64,000 nt of DNA from positions 310,001 through 374,000 of the forward strand of contig NZ_AP022610.1 of the NCBI RefSeq assembly GCF_010729665.1. Reading direction: 5' to 3'. Below are positions 10,750 through 18,251 of the stretch, one piece after another. The stretch is from Mycolicibacterium madagascariense. Its GTDB lineage: Bacteria; Actinomycetota; Actinomycetes; Mycobacteriales; Mycobacteriaceae. Each line of letters starts with the position of its first letter. Position 1 is the first letter of the stretch. Under the pieces are notes generated by a model, which did not search any database, was not told the DNA's origin, and was given only the letters and a program-made list of their open reading frames with translations. A program made the translations under genes and the position numbers.

Positions 10750-10761
10750 TACGCTGTGTAA
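10750..10761 (+). promoter_or_regulatory. Candidate -10 box of a leaderless pucR-type transcript
   Basis: TACGCT (10750-10755) matches the mycobacterial TANNNT -10 consensus and lies 7 bp before the ATG at 10762, so transcription would begin at or next to the A of the start codon. No Shine-Dalgarno sequence precedes this ATG, which supports a leaderless mRNA. The 80-bp divergent gap also holds TTAC-N5-GTAA (10749-10761), a possible PucR site. Confidence 0.35.
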
Positions 10762-12336
10762 ATGCTGCCCACCGTGCGGGAGGTCCTCGCGCTGCCGGTC
10801 CTGCAGGCCGGTGCCCCCGAGATGGTGTGCGGCGCCAACGGCTCGCTCGACCGACCGGTGCGCTGGGTCCACGTCAGCGACCTGCCGGACCTGTCGAACC
10901 TGCTCGAGGGTGGCGAACTGGTCCTCACCACCGGGCAGGCGCTGGCCGACGCCGAGCACCGCGACGACTACCTTCCCCGGCTCGCGCGGGCCGGGGCCGT
11001 CGCGGTGGTGCTCGAGCTCGGCGTCCACGTCGACGCGGTGCCGCAGTCGGTGCGGGAGATCGGCGCGACGTTGGACCTGCCCGTCGTCGCGCTGCACCGC
11101 GAGGTCCGCTTCGTCGAGGTCACCGAGGAGGTGCACCGGCGGATCGTCGCCGAGCAGTACGCGGAGGTCGACTACGCGCGGCGCGTGCACGAGGCGTTCA
11201 CCAACCTCAGCATGCGGCGTGCCTCGGTCGACGACATCGTCGCCGCGGCGGCCGACATGCTCGACACGCCAATCGTGTTGGAGGACTTGAACCGTCAGGT
11301 GCTCGCCTTCGTGGGACGCGGCGTGCCGCCGACCGAACTGCTCGCCGACTGGGAGCGCCGGTCGCGGCTCGACACGGGTGCGTGGGTGGCCCGACCGGTC
11401 GGCCCGCACCGCCACGAGTGGGGTCGGCTGGTGGCTCCTCGCGGCCGCACGGCCGACGAGCGCACCGTGACCACCCTGGAGCGCGCGGCCCAGGCGCTCG
11501 CGCTGCACCGCATGGTCGAGAGGGACCGGACGTCACTGGAGCTGCGGGCGCAGAGCGGCCTGGTCGACGAGCTCCGCCGCGGCCTCATCCGCGACGAGGG
11601 CGAGGCCACCGCCCGCGCACACGCCCTCGGGTTGCGGCCCGCGCTGAGCTACGTCCCGATGACCGCGCGCCTGCGCGAGACCGCCACCACCAACCCGTTG
11701 CTGACCCAGCAGCGCAGAGCCCGCACGCTCGATGCCGCGGTGCACGCGATCCGGTCCGGCGGCCACAGCGTGCTGACTGCCAGCCGCGACGACGGCCGCA
11801 TCGATCTGCTGCTTGCGCCGTCCCGTCGGACCGACGACCGCATCCTCGACGACGTGGCCACGGCGATCCGCCGCGCGGTGTGCCACGTCGACGGGGTGTC
11901 GCGGTGCGTGATCGGCGTGGGGCCCGAGTCGGGCCGGCTCATCGATGCGGCGGGCGGGCTGCCCGAGTCCGCGCACGTCGCCGAGGCGGCGCTGGCGATG
12001 ACGGACGATCGCCCGTTCCACCGCTCCGCCGACGTCCGGCTGCGCGGGCTGCTCGCGCTCCTGCGGGCCGACCCGCGCGTGCAGGCCTTCGCCGAGACGG
12101 AGCTGCGCGGGGTGCTGGAGCGTCGGGCCAAGTACGGCGACGACATGTTCGACCTGCTGGCCGGCTTCCTCGAGGTCGGCGGCAACAAGGCCGAGCTGGC
12201 GAAGCGGCTGCACGTGTCGCGGCCGACCCTCTACGCCCGGCTCGCCGCCCTGCAGCGACTGCTCGGCGTCGACCTCGCCGACGCGGAGTCACGCACGTCG
12301 CTGCACGTCGCCATGATGGCGCTCGCGCGCGGGTGA
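10762..12336 (+). CDS. PucR-family transcriptional regulator
   Basis: A 524-residue regulator. The N-terminal PucR domain runs from about 6 to 125 (MLPTVREVLALPVLQAGAPE, with VRWVHVSDLPDLSNLLEGGE). A central GGDEF-related region is poorly conserved, and the C-terminal HTH_30 domain reads GGNKAELAKRLHVSRPTLYARLAAL (about 475-500). PucR-type proteins commonly control neighbouring amine or purine catabolic genes. It is divergent from mmsA with 80 bp between starts, so the omega-amino acid operon is the likely target. The effector cannot be deduced. Confidence 0.85.
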   Translation: MLPTVREVLALPVLQAGAPEMVCGANGSLDRPVRWVHVSDLPDLSNLLEGGELVLTTGQALADAEHRDDYLPRLARAGAVAVVLELGVHVDAVPQSVREIGATLDLPVVALHREVRFVEVTEEVHRRIVAEQYAEVDYARRVHEAFTNLSMRRASVDDIVAAAADMLDTPIVLEDLNRQVLAFVGRGVPPTELLADWERRSRLDTGAWVARPVGPHRHEWGRLVAPRGRTADERTVTTLERAAQALALHRMVERDRTSLELRAQSGLVDELRRGLIRDEGEATARAHALGLRPALSYVPMTARLRETATTNPLLTQQRRARTLDAAVHAIRSGGHSVLTASRDDGRIDLLLAPSRRTDDRILDDVATAIRRAVCHVDGVSRCVIGVGPESGRLIDAAGGLPESAHVAEAALAMTDDRPFHRSADVRLRGLLALLRADPRVQAFAETELRGVLERRAKYGDDMFDLLAGFLEVGGNKAELAKRLHVSRPTLYARLAALQRLLGVDLADAESRTSLHVAMMALARG

Positions 12337-12350
12337 CCGCGGGTGACACT

Positions 12351-12418
12351 GCGCGCCGAGACTACGGTCGTTGCGCGGAAATGACGGAATTCGCGCAACA
12401 ACCGTAGTCTCGGCGCGC
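12351..12418. terminator. Long inverted repeat, family A copy 2 (convergent-gene terminator)
   Basis: Two 27-bp arms (12351-12377 and 12392-12418) pair with one mismatch around a 14-base loop; the arm begins GCGCGCCGAGACTACGGT. It fills the gap between the pucR-type gene and the convergent DUF808 gene, whose stop begins at the next base. A bidirectional terminator is the simplest role. It shares arm and loop words with copy 1 at 7670-7734. Confidence 0.6.
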
Positions 12419-13333
12419 CTACGCGTGCTTCCTGCCGAACGGCAGCACGTGCACGATGCCCACGACGATCGCGCCGACGACGAGCCCGATGACCGCCGAG
12501 ATGCCCGTCTCGACCAGCCACGCCAGCGCGGGGGCCAGTCCCTCCTCCAGGTGGTGGACGACACCGTAGGGCGCGTGCCAGCCCAGGGTGTTCGTCCCGA
12601 CGAGCAGGATGTGGCCACCGACCCACAGCATGGCGACCGTGCCGACGGCCGACAGCGTGGCGAGCACCTTCGGCATCGCCGCGACCAGGCCGAGGCCGAC
12701 CCGCTGCGCGACGCGCGACGAGCGCTGCGCCAGGTTGAGGCCGATGTCGTCCATCTTCACGATGAGGCCGACGACGCCGTACACCGCGGCCGTGATGACC
12801 AGCGCCACGATGACGAGGATGACCAGGCGCGGCACGAACGCCTGATCGGTCACCTCGTTGAGGGCGATGACCATGATCTCGGCGGACAGGATGAAGTCGG
12901 TGCGGATCGCGCTCGAGGTCATCTGGCGCTCGAGGTCCGCTCCGGCTGCGGCCGCCGGCGCCGCATGGCCGTGATTCCCGCGGACCATGCCCACGACCTT
13001 CTCGGCGCCCTCGAAGCACAGGTACGTCGCACCGACCATGAGGATCGGCGTGAGCAACCAGGGCACGAACTGACTCAGCAGCAGCGCCGCGGGCAGGATG
13101 AACACCAGCTTGTTGCGCAGCGACCCGAGCGCGATCCGCTTGATCATCGGGAGTTCGCGTTCGGCGGTAATGCCGTGCACGTACTGCGGGGTCACGGCGG
13201 TGTCGTCGATGACGACGCCGGCGGCCTTCGCGGTCGCCCGGCCCGCCGCGGCCCCGATGTCGTCGACCGAGGCCGCGGCCAAGCGCGCCAGCGCCGCGAC
13301 GTCGTCGAGGAGCGCGAACAGCCCGGCACTCAT
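12419..13333 (-). CDS. DUF808 (YedI-type) integral membrane protein
   Basis: About 304 residues, starting MSAGLFALLDDVAALARLAA at ATG 13333. The first 80 residues are Ala/Asp-rich and cytoplasmic-looking (DDTAVTPQYVHGITAERELP). After that come several hydrophobic spans: LVFILPAALLLSQFVPWLLT, LVILVIVALVITAAVYGVVG, AVGTVAMLWVGGHILLVGTN and AVIGLVVGAIVVGIVHVLPF. This arrangement and the ITAERELPMIKRIALGSLRN block match the DUF808 family. Function is unknown. It is convergent with the pucR-type gene and divergent from the flavin oxidase. Confidence 0.85.
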   Translation of the reverse strand: MSAGLFALLDDVAALARLAAASVDDIGAAAGRATAKAAGVVIDDTAVTPQYVHGITAERELPMIKRIALGSLRNKLVFILPAALLLSQFVPWLLTPILMVGATYLCFEGAEKVVGMVRGNHGHAAPAAAAGADLERQMTSSAIRTDFILSAEIMVIALNEVTDQAFVPRLVILVIVALVITAAVYGVVGLIVKMDDIGLNLAQRSSRVAQRVGLGLVAAMPKVLATLSAVGTVAMLWVGGHILLVGTNTLGWHAPYGVVHHLEEGLAPALAWLVETGISAVIGLVVGAIVVGIVHVLPFGRKHA

Positions 13334-13467
13334 CGGATCCCGCTCATGGCACCCCACGATACGGGGATCTGGCAGGGCGCTGGCAGCGCACCTGCGTGCC
13401 GTGGCGGCCCGCGCATCCCTGCCCGTCCAGTCAGCCGTGGCACGCCGTGTCGCGTAGTTTCACTGCG

Positions 13468-14610
13468 GTGAGCGCGTCCGACACCACCGCCGACGTCATC
13501 GTCGTCGGCGGCGGCATCGCCGGGGTGTCGGTGGCCTACGAGCTGTCCGGCTCCGCGCGCGTCGTGCTGCTCGAGATGGAGTCGACGCTGGCCTATCACA
13601 CCACCGGACGGTCGGCCGCGTTGTTCCTGGAAACCTATGGCGGAGAACAGATCCGAGCCTTGACGACGGGCAGTCGCTCGTTCTTCGAGCAGCCGCCCGA
13701 CCACTTCGATTCGGCCTTGGTCTCCCCGCGGCCGCTGCTGGAGTTCGGCGTCGTGGGGCGCGGTCACCTCGTCGAGAGCCTGCACCGGTCGGTGCTGCCG
13801 TTGGTCGCCGACGCCGAACTGCTCGATGCCGACCGCTGCTGCGAGTTGTTTTCGCTGCTGCGGCGCGACGTGGTCGAGTGCGGCATGTACGAACCGAGGG
13901 CGCTGGCGCTCGACGTGGCCGCCCTGCATCAGGGTTTCGTGCGCGGGGCGCGGTCGAACGGCACCGAGATCGTCCGCGATTCCGCGGTTGCCGCTCTCGA
14001 GCGGGGCGCGAGCACGTGGACGGCGACCACCCGCGACGGCAGCCGGTTCCAGGCTCCGGTCGTCGTCGACGCCGCAGGCGCATGGGCCGACGTGGTCGCC
14101 ACCGCCGCGGGCGTCCCCGGCGTGGGCCTGCGACCGCTGCGCCGGACGATCTTCATGGTGGCCTCACCGCTCGGCGAGGCGAGCCGGGACTGGCCGAACT
14201 TGAGCGACGTCGAGGAGTCCTTCTACGCCAATCCCGAAGGTGCGCAGTTCTTGTGCTCGCCGGCGGACGAAACACCCTGCGCGCCAAGCGATGCCAAGCC
14301 CGACGAGCTGGAGATCGCCCGCGCCATCGACGCGATCGATGCGACGACCACGCTCGGCGTGCGCAGCGTCTCCTCGTCGTGGGCCGGTCTGCGCACCTTC
14401 ACCGCGGACCGGAACTTCGCCCTCGGCGAGGATCCCGAGGCGCCGGGCTTCTTCTGGCTGGCGGGTCAGGGTGGGTACGGCATCCAGACCGCGCCGGCGA
14501 CCGCCAGACTGGCCGCGGCGCTGGTGCTCGGACGGCAGGCACCGCCGGACCTCGTCGACCGGGGTCTGGACGTGGAGCGGCTGGCGCCGCGCCGGGTCAT
14601 GTCGTCGTGA
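13468..14610 (+). CDS. FAD-dependent D-amino acid/glycine oxidase-family dehydrogenase
   Basis: A 380-residue DAO-fold flavoprotein. ADVIVVGGGIAGVSVAYELS is the FAD-binding dinucleotide fold, AYHTTGRSAALFLETYGG contacts the flavin, and GFFWLAGQGGYGIQTAPATA is the C-terminal FAD segment. The pattern is closest to D-arginine dehydrogenase-like enzymes, which oxidise amino acids to imino acids. The start is GTG 13468 (VSASDTTADVIVVGGG), where homology begins. Its last 14 bp overlap the 3' end of the convergent S9 peptidase. Whether it acts with the adjacent peptide-compound operon is unknown. Confidence 0.75.
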   Translation: MSASDTTADVIVVGGGIAGVSVAYELSGSARVVLLEMESTLAYHTTGRSAALFLETYGGEQIRALTTGSRSFFEQPPDHFDSALVSPRPLLEFGVVGRGHLVESLHRSVLPLVADAELLDADRCCELFSLLRRDVVECGMYEPRALALDVAALHQGFVRGARSNGTEIVRDSAVAALERGASTWTATTRDGSRFQAPVVVDAAGAWADVVATAAGVPGVGLRPLRRTIFMVASPLGEASRDWPNLSDVEESFYANPEGAQFLCSPADETPCAPSDAKPDELEIARAIDAIDATTTLGVRSVSSSWAGLRTFTADRNFALGEDPEAPGFFWLAGQGGYGIQTAPATARLAAALVLGRQAPPDLVDRGLDVERLAPRRVMSS

Positions 14611-16462
14611 ACGCCTCGACGAGCCATTCACGGATCGACTTCACCAGTACGGCGCGGTTCTCGCGCTTCACGATGCCGTGGCCGTCGTCGTCGAACAGCA
14701 GGTATTCGACCCGACGATTCAGCCGTCGCAGCGCGTCGAACATCTGACGGGACTCGTGGGCGGGCACGTTGGTGTCGTTGCCGCCGTGCACCAGCAGCAG
14801 GGGAGCGGTGAGCGCCTCGACCCGCAGCAGCGGGGACAGCCGGTCCAGCAGGGCCCGATCGTTGATGGGGTGGCCGTACTTCGGATATGCCTCGGCTGCG
14901 ATCCACGGATCGGTGTTGCGATAGAACGTCGCGAGATCGCTCATACCGCAGATGCTGACCCCCGCCGCGAACAGCTCCGGATGGAACGCCAGCGCGGCCT
15001 GGGTCAGATAGCCGCCGTAGGACCAGCCACAGCACGCGATGCGGTCCGGATGGGCCAGGCCCTCGGCGACCAGGAAGTGGACGCAGTCGGCGACGTCGTC
15101 GAAGGCGCCGAACCGCAGGTGCCGGTCGTCGGCGTGAGAGAACGTCCGCCCGAACCCGCCGGAGCCGCGAACGTTGGGGCTCAGCACGGAGATTCCCGCG
15201 TCGAGCAGTTCGGGGAACACCTCGCTGTAGTCGGGTCGGGCCTGCCCCTCGGGGCCGCCGTGCAGATAGATCATCGCGCCGACGTTCGCACCGCCGGGCG
15301 CCTCGTAGAGCCAGCCCGTGAAGTCGAGGCCGTCGCGGGCCTTCATCTGCACCAGCCGCGGATCGGTCGACGCGTCACCGCCGCTCGGCGCGCGGTCGAC
15401 GCGCTCCCAGGTGCGGGACCGGGGGTCGACCAGTTCCACCGTCCGCGGCGTCGAGGGCCCCTGCACGGTCATCGCCACCATCGACCCGCCCGCGCTGATG
15501 CTGAGCTCGCTGGCCACCGGACCGGGCAGCGGGATGGGCTCGCCGAGCGTGTAGTCGGCGTACTCGAGGATCTGTAACTCGCTGAGCCCGTTGATGTTCC
15601 ACAGCAGGGCGACCGTCGACAGGTCGTCGCTGACCGCGAATTCGTCGAGGTCGTAACCCGGCCGCTCGGCGACGACGTGATAGGACACCCCGTCCTCGGT
15701 GGTGGTCACCTCGACGAGCCGGGTGTGCTCGGCCCCGTTGTCGGTGCGGACGAGGGCCCGCACGTAGCCGCGCGGGCTGTTGATCGGGTAGGTCTTGGCG
15801 GGGCGATACAGCTGTAGGACGTCACCGTGCGGACCGGACCTCAGCCGCCGCGGGTGGTGGTCGTCGAGGATCACCCCGGCATCGGTCGTCGACCCGGGAT
15901 CCGAAGGCAGGAGGGCGATCTCGGTCAACCCGTGCAGCATGATCAGCTCGCGGTAGCCGCGGGGTCCGACCCGGACCAGCGAGGCGCCCGCCCACGCGTC
16001 GATCAGCTTGCCGCCGGAGCGGCGGTCCAGCACCGTGGTGGCGCCGTCGGCCGGATCGATGAGACACGACGTGCCCACGCCGTCGTCGCCGGTGAGGATC
16101 GCGGCGACCCTGGTGCCGTCCCAGCCCACCAGTTCCGCGGTGCCCTCGGGGACGCCGGGGCTCCAGCGGTCGATGCGACGGGCGTCGCGATCGTCGGGAT
16201 CGGTGGTGACGCACCAGATTTGGCTGCGGTTGCCGCCGCCGGGAGCGACCTCGCAGGCCAGCCAGTGCCCGTCGGCGGAGTGGATGACCCTGGTGACCGA
16301 GCCCTCGACGGGCAGGTCCACGTCCCGCGACCGGCTGGCGTGCCTGCCTCGCAAGAAGCGCTGCACCGCACGGGGATACCCACCGTCGTCGACGAGGTGT
16401 GCGAACGCGGTCGCATCCGGGGACACCGACGCCCCGTAGGTGGCGCGGACGTTGCGGTCCAC
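14597..16462 (-). CDS. S9-family prolyl oligopeptidase-like serine peptidase
   Basis: A 621-residue protein with an N-terminal seven-bladed beta-propeller region (about 1-370) and a C-terminal alpha/beta-hydrolase domain. The catalytic triad is visible: Ser481 in CGWSYGGYLT, Asp563 in HGGNDTNVP and His595 in DDDGHGIVKREN. The oxyanion region is MIYLHGGPEGQARPDYSEVF. There is no signal peptide, so it acts in the cytoplasm on short peptides or amides. GTG 16462 starts 4 bp after the amidotransferase stop, so it is the third gene of the operon from 20859. By analogy with NAGGN clusters, which also carry a peptidase, it may degrade the compound made by its neighbours. Confidence 0.82.
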   Translation of the reverse strand: MDRNVRATYGASVSPDATAFAHLVDDGGYPRAVQRFLRGRHASRSRDVDLPVEGSVTRVIHSADGHWLACEVAPGGGNRSQIWCVTTDPDDRDARRIDRWSPGVPEGTAELVGWDGTRVAAILTGDDGVGTSCLIDPADGATTVLDRRSGGKLIDAWAGASLVRVGPRGYRELIMLHGLTEIALLPSDPGSTTDAGVILDDHHPRRLRSGPHGDVLQLYRPAKTYPINSPRGYVRALVRTDNGAEHTRLVEVTTTEDGVSYHVVAERPGYDLDEFAVSDDLSTVALLWNINGLSELQILEYADYTLGEPIPLPGPVASELSISAGGSMVAMTVQGPSTPRTVELVDPRSRTWERVDRAPSGGDASTDPRLVQMKARDGLDFTGWLYEAPGGANVGAMIYLHGGPEGQARPDYSEVFPELLDAGISVLSPNVRGSGGFGRTFSHADDRHLRFGAFDDVADCVHFLVAEGLAHPDRIACCGWSYGGYLTQAALAFHPELFAAGVSICGMSDLATFYRNTDPWIAAEAYPKYGHPINDRALLDRLSPLLRVEALTAPLLLVHGGNDTNVPAHESRQMFDALRRLNRRVEYLLFDDDGHGIVKRENRAVLVKSIREWLVEAFTTT

Positions 16463-16466
16463 GACG

Positions 16467-18251
16467 CTACCGTTCCATGCTCTGCAACCACATCTCCAGC
16501 ACCGCGAGCTGCCACAGGGCGTTGGAGCCCAGGGTGGTGCGAGTGTCGTTGGGAGCGGCCAGGAGTCGTTTCACGGTCTCCGGACGGTACAGCCCGCGCC
16601 TGCGCGCCGCATCGTTGGTCAGCGCATCGTGCACCATGTCGAAGATCTCGCCGTGCAGGTGCCGGATGCCCGGCACCGGAAAGTACCCCTTGGTGCGGTC
16701 GATCACCTCGGCGGGCAGCAGCGTGCGCGACGCCTCCTTGAGCACGCCCTTGCCGCCGGAGCCCAGCTTGAGGTCGGGCGGGCAGGTCGCGGCGAGTTCG
16801 ACGAAGTCGTGGTCGAGGAACGGCACCCTGGCCTCCAACCCCCACGCCATCGTCATCGTGTCCACCCGCTTGACTGGATCGTCGACGAGCATGACCTGCG
16901 TGTCCAACCGCAGTGCGGCATCGACCGCGGTCTCCGCGCCGGGTGCGCTCTGATGCTCGGAGGCAAATCGCCAACTCGAATCATTCTCGGCGGCAACGTA
17001 GTCGGGCGAGAAGATGTCGAGGACGTCCCGATGGCTCCGGTCGAAGAACACCTTGGCGTACTCCGTCGTCGTCTGATCGCGCGGCACGTTCGCCAACGGG
17101 GGATACCAGTCGTAGCCGGCCAGGATCTCGTCGGCGCCCTGCCCGGACTGCACCACCTTGACGTGCTTGCTCACCTCTTCGGACAACAGGTAGAAGGCGA
17201 CGCAGTCGTGGCTGACCATCGGTTCGCTCATCGCCGCAATGGTCTTGGGCACCGCGGGGACGAGTCGTGAACCGTCGATGTGGATGCGGTGGTGATCGGT
17301 GTCGAAGTGTTCGGCGATGAGGTCGGAGTACGAGTACTCGTCGCCGGATTCGCCTCCGGCGGAATCGAATCCGATCGAGAACGTCGCCAACCCGTGCTGG
17401 CCGCCCTCGGCGAGCAGGGCCACGACGAGGGACGAGTCGATGCCGCCCGACAGCAGCACGCCGACGGGAACGTCGGCCACCATGCGCCGGGACACCGCGG
17501 TGCGCAGCGCGTCCATCACGGCGTCCTGCCAGTCGTGTGCGGTCCAACCGGCGCGGGCCGGGTCGCGCTCGAACGTCGGTGTCCAGTAGACGGTGTCGGT
17601 GTGCGAGCCGTCGGGACTGATCACCCGCACGGTCGCGGGCGGCAGCTTGCGCACCCCGCGGTAGATCGTCAGCGGGGCCGGGACCACCGAGTGAAAGGTC
17701 ATGTAGTGGTGCAGCGCCGAGCGGTCGAGGTTGGTGTCGACGTCACCCGCGGCGAGCAGTGCCCGCACCGTCGACGCGAAGCGGATCCGGCCCGGCGACT
17801 CGGCGAGGTAGAGCGGCTTGATGCCGAGCCGGTCCCTGGCCAGGGTGACCACCCCGGTGGCGCGGTCGGCGATCGCGAAGGCGAACATGCCCTTGAAGTG
17901 ATCCACGCAGTGGGCGCCCCACCGGTGGAACGCCTTGATGACCACCTCGCTGTCGGCGCCGGAGAAGAACCCGTAGCCCGCGGCTTCGAGTTCGCGGCGC
18001 AACTCCTGGTAGTTGTAGATGCAGCCGTTGAAGACCAGCGTCAGGCCGAGATCGCTGTCGACCATCGGCTGCTCCCCGCACGCGGACAGGTCGATGATCG
18101 ACAATCGCCGGTGGCCCAACGCAATTCGGCCGTGCGCCACCAGGCCGTCGGAGTCGGGTCCGCGGGTCGCCATGGCGTCGGTCATCCGGCCTACCGCCGC
18201 GACGTCGGCCGAGTGGCCGTCGATGCGGATCTCACCGCAGATTCCGCACAC
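16467..18251 (-). CDS. Asparagine synthase-type amidotransferase, N-acetylglutaminylglutamine (NAGGN) amidotransferase family
   Basis: 594 residues. GTG 18251 is chosen because it places the nucleophilic cysteine at position 2 (VCGICGEIRIDGHSADVAAV), required for class II glutaminases. The glutaminase half includes RGPDSDGL, LGHRRLSIIDLS and FNGCIYNYQELR. The synthetase half has the PP-loop LLSGGIDSSLVVALLAEGG and GQGADEILAGYDWYP. The detailed pattern follows the NAGGN amidotransferase subfamily (TIGR03104) better than AsnB. It would amidate a carboxylate using glutamine and ATP. Its first 20 bp overlap the end of the GCS2/ATP-grasp gene, implying translational coupling. Confidence 0.82.
   Translation of the reverse strand: MCGICGEIRIDGHSADVAAVGRMTDAMATRGPDSDGLVAHGRIALGHRRLSIIDLSACGEQPMVDSDLGLTLVFNGCIYNYQELRRELEAAGYGFFSGADSEVVIKAFHRWGAHCVDHFKGMFAFAIADRATGVVTLARDRLGIKPLYLAESPGRIRFASTVRALLAAGDVDTNLDRSALHHYMTFHSVVPAPLTIYRGVRKLPPATVRVISPDGSHTDTVYWTPTFERDPARAGWTAHDWQDAVMDALRTAVSRRMVADVPVGVLLSGGIDSSLVVALLAEGGQHGLATFSIGFDSAGGESGDEYSYSDLIAEHFDTDHHRIHIDGSRLVPAVPKTIAAMSEPMVSHDCVAFYLLSEEVSKHVKVVQSGQGADEILAGYDWYPPLANVPRDQTTTEYAKVFFDRSHRDVLDIFSPDYVAAENDSSWRFASEHQSAPGAETAVDAALRLDTQVMLVDDPVKRVDTMTMAWGLEARVPFLDHDFVELAATCPPDLKLGSGGKGVLKEASRTLLPAEVIDRTKGYFPVPGIRHLHGEIFDMVHDALTNDAARRRGLYRPETVKRLLAAPNDTRTTLGSNALWQLAVLEMWLQSMER

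Noticed and set aside
16467..18251. Calling the amidotransferase asparagine synthetase AsnB.
   Set aside because: Its coupling to a ligase fusion and its NAGGN-subfamily pattern (GEIRIDGHSADVAAVGRM, FNGCIYNYQELR) argue for peptide amidation.
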